Positions 1 to 9,578 of a stretch of DNA of 15,739 nt are shown here, in pieces (the first letter of the stretch is position 1; every line of letters starts with the position of its first letter). This DNA comes from CAJXOW01 sp964421495 (GTDB lineage: Bacteria > Bacteroidota > Rhodothermia > Balneolales > Balneolaceae): assembly GCA_964421495.1 (NCBI GenBank), contig CAYQXO010000066.1:1-15739 (forward strand). The letters are read 5' to 3'. A model generated the notes under the pieces. The model was not told where the DNA came from and made no database searches. It saw only the letters and a list, made by a program, of their open reading frames with translations. A program made the position numbers and the translations under genes.

Positions 1-1751
<1,751 letters not shown>

Positions 1752-1808
1752 AAATAGATGATTTGTCAATATTCAAGTCTACTAAAAAATACCGTATTCA
1801 GTCATTAA

Positions 1809-1826
1809 GCGCTATTCATATAGCGC
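1809..1826. other. short perfect hairpin between the LuxC-like gene and leuS
   Basis: A 7-bp stem GCGCTAT/ATAGCGC closes a 4-base loop TCAT in an otherwise AT-rich 134-bp gap. It lies about 60 bp after the LuxC-like stop and about 58 bp before the leuS ATG. On the minus strand no U-tract follows directly, so it is not a convincing intrinsic terminator. It may be an RNA-stabilising or attenuating structure, or nothing. Confidence 0.35.
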
Positions 1827-1885
1827 CGTAATACAGATCTCTAAAATAAAAAAAGATAAGATTGATATATAATAATACATACCGT

Positions 1886-2968
1886 TTATTTTTCTGACAG
1901 CAGCCATGACAAGGTGTTTATTCCATCCGGTTTCCAATCTATGGGCGGGGACTGAGCGGAAGAAAGAGGCTCGACATTCTTTTCATCACCGGACAAGTTG
2001 ATATCGGAATTATCCGGCAGGTAAAGACTTTGCACTTGTTCATCCCACTGATCAAATGCCAGGTTGACAGCATCCAACTCATCTCCCTGCTTCCAATACA
2101 GTATAAAATCATAGTCAAATTCGAAGCCCCCCTCCTGGTACAGAAAGTCGTCCAGCCATAGCTGGGGGCGCTCCACGGAAGCGTTAAAGGCATACCGATA
2201 CTCCAAAAAACCACCGGGTGAGAGGTGTTGAGGGTTTTTCGACCAATAATTACTTGCCTGCGCTTCAAGATCTTCCGTCAGATCTTCCAGGCGATAGGGA
2301 CTCACCACAACGGCAACAGACCGGCAACCCTGTCCGCCGTAGCGCAAGATGCCTTCCGTCAAGTGTTTCAGCGTGTTTTCATTTATCTCATCCAAATAGG
2401 CTATGGAGAAGTGAGCCGTACGAGTTAGATACCGCGTATGCGGTTTTTCCATATTCAGCTCCCTTATCTTACGCTTCACCCGGGGAGCCGAACGTTCGGA
2501 ACCGGCAAACAGCACCGTATCGCACAACATCCTATTTAAATCATCCAATTGGTGCACCCACTGTACATCACGGTCGGTCCACGGTTTCGTCTTCTTCACT
2601 TCGTTTAAAAAAGTAGGAAGCAGAAAAGGATCTTTCGTCGATATTTTCCCCGTATACCGCGCCCCGCTCAACAGGGTGGCCAGTGCATCCTGAAAACCCG
2701 CCAGCGGAAGGTTCCCGGGATGCAGACATAAAACATTCTCCGATATTCCCTCCGCCTCGAAAAGTCCCGATTTCTCTCCCCATTTCACTAAATTATCGCG
2801 CGTCAACTCCTCGTGAAGTGTACGAAGACTGTGGCGAACATCTTCAAAACTGAAATATCCCTGGTCGACGGTTTGCGTGATAGCTTTTTGCAAATGATGG
2901 TTATCCCTGGCCAACCATCGATCAATACTTTCTATAATGTAGGAAAGGCGCTCTTCAGGCGTCAGCAT
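1886..2968 (-). CDS. LuxC-like acyl-CoA reductase
   Basis: This 360-residue protein resembles the LuxC acyl-CoA reductase family, whose members reduce a fatty-acyl thioester to an aldehyde with NADPH through a catalytic cysteine, by the aldehyde-dehydrogenase-fold mechanism. Seen here: HPGNLPLAGFQD at residues 83-94, similar to the NxPL.G nucleotide-site segment; VLFAGSERS at 152-160; and GGQGCRSVAVVV at 211-222, where Cys215 is the candidate nucleophile. It is shorter than luminous-bacterium LuxC (about 480 residues) but close to the compact form I know from Bacteroidota. It starts with ATG and lies 81 bp downstream of the LuxE-like gene on the same strand. No luxA, luxB or luxD is present, so light production is not implied; an aldehyde made for another purpose is likelier. 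The substrate cannot be read from sequence. The family call is fairly secure, the biological role is not. Confidence 0.82.
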   Translation of the reverse strand: MLTPEERLSYIIESIDRWLARDNHHLQKAITQTVDQGYFSFEDVRHSLRTLHEELTRDNLVKWGEKSGLFEAEGISENVLCLHPGNLPLAGFQDALATLLSGARYTGKISTKDPFLLPTFLNEVKKTKPWTDRDVQWVHQLDDLNRMLCDTVLFAGSERSAPRVKRKIRELNMEKPHTRYLTRTAHFSIAYLDEINENTLKHLTEGILRYGGQGCRSVAVVVSPYRLEDLTEDLEAQASNYWSKNPQHLSPGGFLEYRYAFNASVERPQLWLDDFLYQEGGFEFDYDFILYWKQGDELDAVNLAFDQWDEQVQSLYLPDNSDINLSGDEKNVEPLSSAQSPPIDWKPDGINTLSWLLSEK

Positions 2969-3049
2969 AACGTCGAATAAATGTGATCTGAAATTGCAAT
3001 TTCATTGTAACCAAACGTCAGAGGTATATACGGGCATACTATATTAGAA

Positions 3050-4045
3050 TTATTCATAGTCGACGAGAAAATTACATCCTCTTAAATTATCCGGATTCCA
3101 CCGACCTAAAACCTGAAACTTCCCATCTTTTCGGGTATGCCCCTTATCACCGGTCAACAAGAAAGAGCACGAGTGTACATTGGCGAGATCAATTATTCCC
3201 AGTAGTCCCTCATCGTAATGTTTCAGCGTATGCCCGGGATTATCCGGATTTTTAGTTTTCACCTGCATCCACGGCACGGGCGTAAACCAGGCTCCGCCCT
3301 GGGCGTAGGCCTGGGAAAGCATTTCGGTCATTCCGTATTCGGAATGAACCTGCAGGCGATCAACGCCGAAACCGTTCGCCAGTTTTTTATGCATATGTTG
3401 TCTGGATATTTCCCGTTTGTGGGTTTTCATTCCACCGGTCTCCATCACAATCGATCCACGAGGCAAGCGCAGGGGCTCGTGGTTGTCAAGATAATCCATC
3501 AAGCCGAAAGCCGCTCCAAACAATAACACTTTCTTGCCTGCCTGCTGGACCTCTTTTACGGCGGATACCTCAATGGGTTCACCTACCGGCAAGAAGCGGC
3601 TCAAACCACTTTCATCCCGCTCAATAAGGGTCTTCAGCATCCATATTAGCGAGGAGCCCGGATTTTCGTTGTAGCCCGGCGTATACGCCCACACCACCAT
3701 ATCATCGAGTTCGTAAAAAGTCTGAATCCCCTCAAGAATGGATTCCCGGTAAAGCGAAGCCTCCTTAACGCAGTGGACGGACCGTTGCATCCCTTCGGTT
3801 CCGCTGCTCCTGAAACGCAGTTCAGGTTCCGACTCAAAATCGGTAGTAACTTTTGTCTCCTTAAAACCCTGAAGCGGATATAACGGAATCTGGTCCACCT
3901 TTTCCACGGATTCAGGTGAGCCATTCAACGCGTCACAAAAACGGCGATAGACCGCATTATGATCATATTGATAACTAAAAACCTTCATTACCTTTTCAGA
4001 AAAGGGGACGGAGTCATCGAAAATGTAAGAGTTCCAAGACTGCAT
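3050..4045 (-). CDS. LuxE-like acyl-protein synthetase / acyl-activating enzyme
   Basis: This 331-residue protein matches the LuxE acyl-protein synthetase family of adenylating enzymes, which activate a fatty acid as acyl-AMP and pass it to a cysteine or to a partner reductase. Seen in order: FRSSGTEG at about residues 78-85, the counterpart of the Ser/Thr/Gly-rich ATP loop; METGGMKTHKREISR at 201-215; HSEYGMTEM at 234-242, the adenylate-forming YGxTE motif; LLTGDKGH at 297-303, with the TGD ribose-binding motif; and LGRWNPDNLRGCNF at 313-326 near the end. Length is typical of a free-standing LuxE (about 330-380). It precedes the LuxC-like gene on the same strand, so the two probably act together: activation here, reduction there. 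It is 324 bp downstream of the beta-propeller gene, with a possible terminator between, so it may have its own promoter. It starts with ATG at 4045. Confidence 0.82.
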   Translation of the reverse strand: MQSWNSYIFDDSVPFSEKVMKVFSYQYDHNAVYRRFCDALNGSPESVEKVDQIPLYPLQGFKETKVTTDFESEPELRFRSSGTEGMQRSVHCVKEASLYRESILEGIQTFYELDDMVVWAYTPGYNENPGSSLIWMLKTLIERDESGLSRFLPVGEPIEVSAVKEVQQAGKKVLLFGAAFGLMDYLDNHEPLRLPRGSIVMETGGMKTHKREISRQHMHKKLANGFGVDRLQVHSEYGMTEMLSQAYAQGGAWFTPVPWMQVKTKNPDNPGHTLKHYDEGLLGIIDLANVHSCSFLLTGDKGHTRKDGKFQVLGRWNPDNLRGCNFLVDYE

Positions 4046-4369
4046 GGTAGAATATTACTGATCCGTAGTTCTAATTACATCAATTACTGCCTGAATCCTG
4101 TGACGTACCTTTAAACATACGGTAAAAGATTCGAATGGAATACTTCTGTTGAATGTATTTTTTAATTACACCCTCCGAAGCGGCCCAGGCATATTCAAAC
4201 ACTAATTGACCTCACGGGTAACCTTTCACTTTATCTGCTAAATGTCATCTTCTGTACTGAAACGACGCATATGATAAAGACCGGCATTCAGAATTAAAAA
4301 TATATTTAACGCACCGGTACCGCTCGTCCGGTGCGAGCTGCGTAGTAAAATGACCTGGCCTTACCGTTC
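4046..4369. other. 324-bp intergenic gap upstream of the LuxE-like gene
   Basis: AT-rich non-coding stretch between the beta-propeller gene and the LuxE-like gene, both on the minus strand. The only clear structure is the GC-rich hairpin near 4311-4334. The rest shows no convincing gene and no promoter motif I could call, but it is long enough to hold the promoter for the LuxE-like/LuxC-like pair. Confidence 0.6.
4295..4334 (-). terminator. candidate intrinsic terminator after the beta-propeller gene
   Basis: GCACCGG at 4311-4317 pairs with CCGGTGC at 4328-4334 (7 bp, 10-base loop). On the minus strand the hairpin starts about 36 bases after the TAG of the beta-propeller gene and is followed by GTTAAATATATTTTTAATT, which is U-rich though interrupted. 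It is a plausible factor-independent terminator separating that gene from the LuxE-like gene. The loop is large and the U-tract imperfect. Confidence 0.5.
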
Positions 4370-5248
4370 CTATCGAATCGTTGCCCTCCATAAGCTTTGA
4401 CGAGACAAGAGGTATACATGCTTTCCCGATACGGCAACGTCCACCGGCCGCACCGGATCCGACCACGAAAACTCCCGTATTAACCGGCCTTTCGCATTTA
4501 GGTGGATCAGTCGATTATCGGTTACTACCCATATTCCCGTCGGTGAGGTTGTGATACCGCGAATTCCTTTCATTCCGCCTACAAATTTATCATACTGCCC
4601 TTCCCTTCGCAGAAAATGCAATACTCCCCGGGCAGAATCCGCCAGTAGTAATTGTCCACTGAAAGTATCCAGATCTACGGGAGGTTGAAGGTTGCGATCA
4701 CCACGTACACGAAATGAGGTCAATAACTCCCCGTTTTCATCATACTGCACAAGTCGTCCACTGTCATTTTCATAAAAATAAAGTTCCCGATCGTCATTGA
4801 CGGCTAATACAGTAGGCTGATAGCTGAAAAACCGTTCATTTCCCCGCGGGAGCGTTATGGAGCTCAGAAATTGTCGGCGACGGTCAAATATCTGGATACG
4901 CCCGTTATGATAGTCCGACAAGTAGATCTTTAATCCATTGGTGGCGTCAATATCGAGGGGATGATTAAACTGATAATGGCCAAATCCCTGATTGCCGATT
5001 GAGTCGAGCCGGGTCCCGCCGGCATCCAAAACCAAAAATCTATGGCGTCCTGTTTCCACTATATACAAAAGCGGCTGACTCGTTGTATAGATAGACCGGG
5101 CATCGTGAAGGGACCCATCCAATTTAACAATTTCAAGATCCCGGATTACCCGGGATCCGGCCTCATCGTCCTGTTGCGCCCTGCATATACCTCCCACCCC
5201 ATCCAGTAGTAATATAAGTGTAACAAAGGCAAGGAGTTTATATTTCAC
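4370..5248 (-). CDS. secreted NHL/6-bladed beta-propeller-like protein of unknown function
   Basis: A 292-residue protein with an N-terminal signal peptide (MKYKLLAFVTLILLLDGVGG, then ICRAQQ; likely cleavage near Ala24). The Cys at 22 is preceded by GGI, which is not a good lipobox. The mature part shows repeating blade-like segments such as HRFLVLDAGGTRLDSIG, GRIQIFDRRRQFLSSI, GRLVQYDENGELLTSF and NRLIHLNAKGRLIREF. These match the YxxD/N...G pattern of NHL or 6-bladed propellers, and the length fits about six blades. It is presumably periplasmic or cell-surface. The start is GTG at 5248, with GGAAGG eight bases upstream as a possible ribosome site, 71 bp after purD. No catalytic residues can be assigned and the ligand is unknown. 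Its link to its neighbours is positional only. The TAG stop at 4370-4372 is followed by a candidate terminator. Confidence 0.75.
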   Translation of the reverse strand: MKYKLLAFVTLILLLDGVGGICRAQQDDEAGSRVIRDLEIVKLDGSLHDARSIYTTSQPLLYIVETGRHRFLVLDAGGTRLDSIGNQGFGHYQFNHPLDIDATNGLKIYLSDYHNGRIQIFDRRRQFLSSITLPRGNERFFSYQPTVLAVNDDRELYFYENDSGRLVQYDENGELLTSFRVRGDRNLQPPVDLDTFSGQLLLADSARGVLHFLRREGQYDKFVGGMKGIRGITTSPTGIWVVTDNRLIHLNAKGRLIREFSWSDPVRPVDVAVSGKHVYLLSRQSLWRATIR

Positions 5249-5319
5249 TTTGGCAGCCTTCCAATTTTTTCGATGTGCCCGTTAACAGGATATACAGACC
5301 CTTTCCGGGGGAATTTTCT

Positions 5320-6618
5320 TTACGCGTTATTTTTTAGATGCTCAAGTCCCTTGTATCCAATATCTGTACGATAATAGGCATTCTCAAACTGAATATGTTC
5401 TATCTCACTATAGGTGGTATCCAATGCCTGCTGCAAGTCCGATCCCGAACACACCACACCCAGGACCCGCCCGCCATCGGTTACGATCTCACCCTGGTCA
5501 TTTTGGGCCGTACCCGCGTGAAAGATCAGTGCCTTGTCCGAAACGCGGTTGAGTCCCTCGATCCGCTTTCCTTTCTCGTACTCTCCGGGATATCCTTCAG
5601 AAGCCATCACCACACACGTATGATACTGATCGTCCACCGTTATCTGCTCACCGTCCAATTCCCCGTTTACAGCGGCCCACATATGCTTAAGCAAGTCTGA
5701 GGTCAGGGAAGAAACGATGGGTTGACATTCCGGATCTCCGAATCGGCAATTATACTCGACGACCTTGGGTCCCTCGGCCGTGATCATTAATCCGAGATAC
5801 AAGATCCCCTTATATGGAGTATCATCCAGCATCATGCCGGTCAGGGTAGGCAGGACGATTTCACGTTCCACCTGTTCCATCCGGCGGTCCGTCAAAACCG
5901 GAGCGGGACAATAGGCTCCCATCCCTCCCGTGTTGGGTCCGGTATCCCCCTCTCCAATGCGTTTATGATCCTGGGCATTATGAATAATCCGGGCGGTTTC
6001 ACCGTCACATATGGCAAAAACGGACGCTTCCTCCCCCTCCATAAATTCTTCGACAACCAGGGTCTGTGATGCCTGGTTCAGTTTCGGACTTTCTTTAAGC
6101 GTATCCAGGGTTTCCATTACGTCACTTTCTCCCTCACATATAAAGACGCCTTTCCCCCCTGCCAATCCATCCGCTTTTAGCACCACGGGAAAACTTTCTT
6201 CCTTCTCGATATAATCCAGCACTTTGTCGAACTCATTACGGCTAAAGGTAGCAAATCCCGCCGTGGGTATTCCCCGCTCCATCATAAAGCGGTTGGCGAA
6301 AGACTTGCTGCCTTCCAGGCGAGCTGCCTGTTTGGAGGGACCAAACACCCTGTGTCCCTTATCTTCCAGAAGATCTGTGATTCCGCCGACCAACGGGTCT
6401 TCCGGTCCGACCACGGTAAGATCTATATCATTATCTTCGATAAACTGCTGAATTTCCGTAAAATCATCGAGGGTGAGATCCACATTCGAGCCGAGAGCAG
6501 CGGTGCCGGGATTTCCCGGGGCGATGTACAGTTTTTCAAGGATATCCGACTTATTTATGCTCCACGCCAGGGCGTGTTCCCGTCCGCCATCGCCCAGAAG
6601 AAGTACGTTTAGACCCAT
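5320..6618 (-). CDS. purD: phosphoribosylamine-glycine ligase (GAR synthetase)
   Basis: PurD joins phosphoribosylamine and glycine with ATP to give glycinamide ribonucleotide, the second step of purine synthesis. The 432-residue length is normal. Family signatures: GDGGREHALAW at residues 9-19 and NPGTA at 36-40 in the N domain, GPEDPLVGGITD at 71-82, FGPSKQAARLEGSK at 92-105, the ATP-grasp glycine loop DGLAGGKGVF at 150-159, NTGGMGAY at 229-236, and metal-site YNCRFGDPECQ at 289-299. It starts with ATG at 6618, 126 bp downstream of tpiA on the same strand, and ends with TAA. It is not joined to purK/purE, which lie about 6 kb away on the other strand, so the purine genes here are scattered. 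Nothing unusual in the protein. Confidence 0.97.
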   Translation of the reverse strand: MGLNVLLLGDGGREHALAWSINKSDILEKLYIAPGNPGTAALGSNVDLTLDDFTEIQQFIEDNDIDLTVVGPEDPLVGGITDLLEDKGHRVFGPSKQAARLEGSKSFANRFMMERGIPTAGFATFSRNEFDKVLDYIEKEESFPVVLKADGLAGGKGVFICEGESDVMETLDTLKESPKLNQASQTLVVEEFMEGEEASVFAICDGETARIIHNAQDHKRIGEGDTGPNTGGMGAYCPAPVLTDRRMEQVEREIVLPTLTGMMLDDTPYKGILYLGLMITAEGPKVVEYNCRFGDPECQPIVSSLTSDLLKHMWAAVNGELDGEQITVDDQYHTCVVMASEGYPGEYEKGKRIEGLNRVSDKALIFHAGTAQNDQGEIVTDGGRVLGVVCSGSDLQQALDTTYSEIEHIQFENAYYRTDIGYKGLEHLKNNA

Positions 6619-6744
6619 GAGCTACCTATCTCCAAAAGATTTCTTAGCTTAATATTCCGTTCGATTTATATCATCACAAACGAGTAGTGCTGAATGCGAG
6701 AGCTTATTCATCACTTAATGAATGACCGCGGGCTATCCCGATAT

Positions 6745-7515
6745 TTAACCTGCAAGTTTTCCGGCGATCTCAATAATTTCACTAAAGGAGTCGGCCTTCA
6801 AACTTGCCCCGCCGATCAAGCCGCCGTCGACATCCGGCTGACTCAGCAACTCTTCAGCATTATGCGGCTTCATACTGCCCCCATACACAATCTGAACGGA
6901 TTCAGCCACTTCCCCATTAAACTTTTCTGTCAGATTATCCCGAATCAACTTGTGCATTTCCCGGGCCTGCTCCGGGGTGGCTGTTTCGCCCGTACCAATC
7001 GCCCATACGGGTTCATAGGCAATCACTATATCCTTTGCGCTTTCACCTTTCACTCCATTGAGAGCTGCCTTGACCTGGTTCAATACCACGCTGTGGTGGC
7101 GCTCTTTTTGCCGCTGCTCGAGTGATTCTCCTACGCAAATAATCGGTATCAGGTCATCCCCGATTATTTTTTTAACCCTTTTGTTTACCGTTGAATCGGT
7201 TTCACCAAAATATTGGCGGCGTTCGGAGTGTCCTACGATTATGTGAGTTGCATCGGCCTCTCGTACCATCGCGGTACTGATCTCTCCAGTAAAAGCTCCC
7301 TCCTCTTCGTAATGGACATGCTGCGCGCCAACCTGGATATCCGTATTTCGGGTAAGAGACTTCGCCTCGGTTATTGAAATAGAGGGCGGACAAACCAATA
7401 GGTCTACATGATCCGGTGCCCGGGTAACTTTATCGGTTAAGTTTTCCAGCAGTTTCCGGGCAGATGCCGGACCCTTGTTCATCTTCCAATTTCCGGCTAT
7501 TAAAAAATTTCGCAT
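6745..7515 (-). CDS. tpiA: triosephosphate isomerase
   Basis: Triosephosphate isomerase interconverts dihydroxyacetone phosphate and glyceraldehyde 3-phosphate in the cytoplasm. The 256-residue length is normal for the TIM barrel. All catalytic elements are present: Lys11 in GNWKMN, His96 in VGHSERR (94-100), Glu168 in AYEPVWAIGTG (167-176, including the mobile loop 6), and phosphate-binding YGGSMKPHNA at 211-220 and DGGLIGGASL at 230-239. It starts with ATG at 7515, 45 bp after gatB on the same strand, close enough for one transcript. No clear Shine-Dalgarno precedes it; the leader is AT-rich. It ends with TAA, 126 bp before purD. Confidence 0.97.
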   Translation of the reverse strand: MRNFLIAGNWKMNKGPASARKLLENLTDKVTRAPDHVDLLVCPPSISITEAKSLTRNTDIQVGAQHVHYEEEGAFTGEISTAMVREADATHIIVGHSERRQYFGETDSTVNKRVKKIIGDDLIPIICVGESLEQRQKERHHSVVLNQVKAALNGVKGESAKDIVIAYEPVWAIGTGETATPEQAREMHKLIRDNLTEKFNGEVAESVQIVYGGSMKPHNAEELLSQPDVDGGLIGGASLKADSFSEIIEIAGKLAG

Positions 7516-7560
7516 GAAATTTTATTTCTATTCTTTAATTAATTTTAGGAGCATTAATCG

Positions 7561-9033
7561 CTAATCATTCTGATCCCCATTTTCCAATTTATCCGCAATC
7601 ATTTCCCTGACCATTTTCGGATTGGCTTTCCCCTTCGATTTTTCCATGGTCTGACCGATAAAAAATCCAATCAGTCCCTTTTTCCCCTCCTGATACCGCT
7701 GCACCTCATCGGGATTGGACGCAATTACCTCATCAATGATAGGCTCAATAAAATCGGTGTCGGAGACCTGCATCAGATTCATTTCTTTGGCAAAATCCTC
7801 GGCCGTTTTCTCCACGTCCTCTTCCTCCACCATCGCGTCGAAGATCTTGGTTTCCGCCGAGGAACTGATTTTATCGTCCTCCCGCAGCTGAATCAACTCG
7901 GCAATGCGGTCGGCTGAAACCGGAAAGTTCTCAATTCCAATGCTACGCTCGTTAAGCACCCGGAGAACCTCGGTTAATACGAGGTTTGAAACCGACTGGG
8001 GATTTTGCACCTGTTCCACGACCCTTTCAAAGAAATCGGCCACTTCCCGCTGCTCCGTCAGTCGGTAAGCGTCATCGGCCGAAAGGCCATATTCTCCGGC
8101 AAATCGTTTTCGGCGAACATCCGGCATTTCCGGCAGTAATTCACGTTCCTCCTCGATCATGGATTCCGTCACTATAACCGGCGGAATGTCGGGCTCGGGA
8201 AAATAGCGATAATCGTGGGCCTCCTCTTTGGTTCTCATCTGACGGGTTTGCTGCTTCTGCGGATCCCACAGGAGCGTATGCTGGACGACCTCCCCTCCCT
8301 CCTCGATAACTTCAATCTGACGTTCAATTTCGTAATGGAGAGCGCGTTCGACGTTTCGGAACGAGTTCAGGTTTTTCAACTCGGTCCGGGTGCCGAACTT
8401 TTCGCGACCGCGGGGTTTAACCGATACGTTGGCGTCACACCGCAAACTTCCCTCTTCCATATTACCATCGCAAATGCCCAGGTACGTAACAATTTGCTTG
8501 ATTCGTCCCAGGTAGGCATACGCTTCCTCCGGCGTGCTAATATCCGGTTCCGATACAATTTCGATAAGCGGGACGCCGGCCCTGTTGAGATCAATCAGAG
8601 TGTTATGAGGATCCTGGTCATGGATCGATTTTCCGGCATCCTCCTCCATGTGAATCCGCTTAATGCCAATATCCTTCTCGTATTCGTCCATGTCGATATG
8701 CAGCGTACCGTCATGGCAAATCGGGGTCTCATACTGGGAAATCTGGTACCCTTTCGGCAGATCCGGATAGAAATAGTTCTTCCGGGCGAATATAGATTTT
8801 CGGGCGATCTCGCAGTCGGTCGCCAATCCCATTTTTATGATATAACGAACCAGGTTTTCATTTAAAACGGGGAGGGTTCCGGGGTGTCCCACACACAGGG
8901 GAGAAACCTGCGTATTGGGCGGAGATCCGAAAGCGGTGGATATAGACGTAAATGCTTTACTCTGGGTTAGCAGCTGCGCATGCACTTCCAACCCGATGAC
9001 AGCTTCATAATTTTGGTGGTCAATCGTCGACAT
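7561..9033 (-). CDS. gatB: Asp-tRNA(Asn)/Glu-tRNA(Gln) amidotransferase subunit B
   Basis: GatB is the tRNA-binding kinase subunit of GatCAB, which converts mischarged Glu-tRNA(Gln) or Asp-tRNA(Asn) to the amide form. From ATG 9033 (MSTIDHQNYEAVIGLEVHAQ) the protein has 490 residues, about the usual size; a TTG two codons earlier is a less likely start. Motifs: GLEVHAQL at 14-21, YFYPDLPKGYQISQYETPI at 87-105, HMEEDAGKSIHD, DLNRAGVPLIEIVSEPD, GSLRCDANVSVKP and GTRTELKNLNSFRNVERAL, followed by the helical C-terminal GatB/YqeY domain. In the segment FTSISTAFGSPPNTQVSPLCVGHPG only one cysteine remains of the four that form a zinc-type site in many GatBs, so that site is probably absent. gatC and gatA are not in the window. 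It ends with TAG and heads the minus-strand run. Confidence 0.97.
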   Translation of the reverse strand: MSTIDHQNYEAVIGLEVHAQLLTQSKAFTSISTAFGSPPNTQVSPLCVGHPGTLPVLNENLVRYIIKMGLATDCEIARKSIFARKNYFYPDLPKGYQISQYETPICHDGTLHIDMDEYEKDIGIKRIHMEEDAGKSIHDQDPHNTLIDLNRAGVPLIEIVSEPDISTPEEAYAYLGRIKQIVTYLGICDGNMEEGSLRCDANVSVKPRGREKFGTRTELKNLNSFRNVERALHYEIERQIEVIEEGGEVVQHTLLWDPQKQQTRQMRTKEEAHDYRYFPEPDIPPVIVTESMIEEERELLPEMPDVRRKRFAGEYGLSADDAYRLTEQREVADFFERVVEQVQNPQSVSNLVLTEVLRVLNERSIGIENFPVSADRIAELIQLREDDKISSSAETKIFDAMVEEEDVEKTAEDFAKEMNLMQVSDTDFIEPIIDEVIASNPDEVQRYQEGKKGLIGFFIGQTMEKSKGKANPKMVREMIADKLENGDQND

Positions 9034-9212
9034 AGGCAATCATTGCAAATATTGGTGCAAATTAATCAGAGGCTTAAGATAGCAAAGTATTTAGAGAGAT
9101 TCGCCCCGAATTTCAGCAGGCAAAACTCGCAGAATAAATCAAACGCATTTCATGCTACAATGGTAATAAAAGATTTCCATATCCTGAAAAAATTTCAATT
9201 CGGATCCCGTCC

Positions 9213-9293
9213 CTAGCCCGGATTTCGCTTCGCGGGAATCGCTCTGCTCGGTGCACTACGTGGGAATTGCTCCGCTCGGTGCGCAGCGCTGAC
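9213..9293 (-). repeat. modular GC-rich dispersed repeat, copy A (two internal units)
   Basis: Read on the minus strand, this element runs from GTCAG (9293) to ATCCGGGCTAG (ending 9213). Between lie two tandem 28-bp units, 9255-9282 and 9227-9254, identical at 23 of 28 positions and sharing the core GCACCGAGC.GAGC.ATTCCC. A 24-base stretch, 9231-9254, is an exact inverted match to 14471-14494. The terminal 20 bases, 9213-9232, match 14522-14541 inverted at 19 of 20. It has no coding content and differs sharply in GC from its surroundings. Confidence 0.85.
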
Positions 9294-9372
9294 AGACTCC
9301 TAGCCTACAGCTCACAAATTATGGTTAGCCTAGCCTTTATTTGAATAAATAATAAATTAAAAATTTTACGAA

Positions 9373-9384
9373 GGAAGCGCTTCC
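9373..9384. promoter_or_regulatory. perfect 12-bp palindrome, candidate operator upstream of pckA
   Basis: GGAAGCGCTTCC is its own reverse complement and lies about 195 bp before the pckA ATG in an AT-rich stretch. The core AAGCGCTT, with a central CpG, has the shape of LacI/GalR-family operators (cre-like sites). Control of a gluconeogenic gene by a sugar-sensing LacI-type regulator would make sense, but no regulator is in the window and the distance to the unknown promoter cannot be judged. Confidence 0.35.
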
Positions 9385-9567
9385 CAGAATTGGAGGGAAT
9401 GCCGGTACATATTATATTAATAATAGATGATAAAAGACAATTTTATCTTAATATAAACCTTAAGCTATCTTATGGAATAACTTCCGTATATCAACACCCG
9501 ATATGATACCCGAACAGAGATAGTGGAAGCAATTTCAACTTTAATTATTATTTATAAAAATTATATT

Positions 9568-9571
9568 GAGG
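9568..9571 (+). promoter_or_regulatory. Shine-Dalgarno of pckA
   Basis: GAGG, seven bases before the ATG at 9579, is one of few clear ribosome sites in the window. It decides the start in favour of the first Met over Met9 and Met11. Confidence 0.6.
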
Positions 9572-9578
9572 TAACATT

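Larger units (their letters stand above)
9034..9578. other. 545-bp divergent intergenic region between gatB and pckA
   Basis: This gap must carry the promoters of gatB (leftward) and pckA (rightward). It holds the GC-rich repeat copy at 9213-9293, two further CCTAGCC words at about 9299 and 9329, a perfect 12-bp palindrome at 9373-9384, an AT-rich hairpin (GATAAAA/TTTTATC) at 9429-9447, and a twofold TGCAAAT direct repeat at 9044-9062 near the gatB start. I see no convincing coding sequence, tRNA or clear -7/-33 Bacteroidota promoter. Confidence 0.7.

Noticed and set aside
4245..4466. A small minus-strand frame of 73 codons across the end of the beta-propeller gene
   Set aside because: It overlaps the propeller gene in another frame, includes the terminator hairpin and lacks protein-like composition.
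6706..6723. ATTCAT/ATGAAT hairpin after tpiA
   Set aside because: Six AT-rich pairs with no U-tract; too weak to call a terminator.
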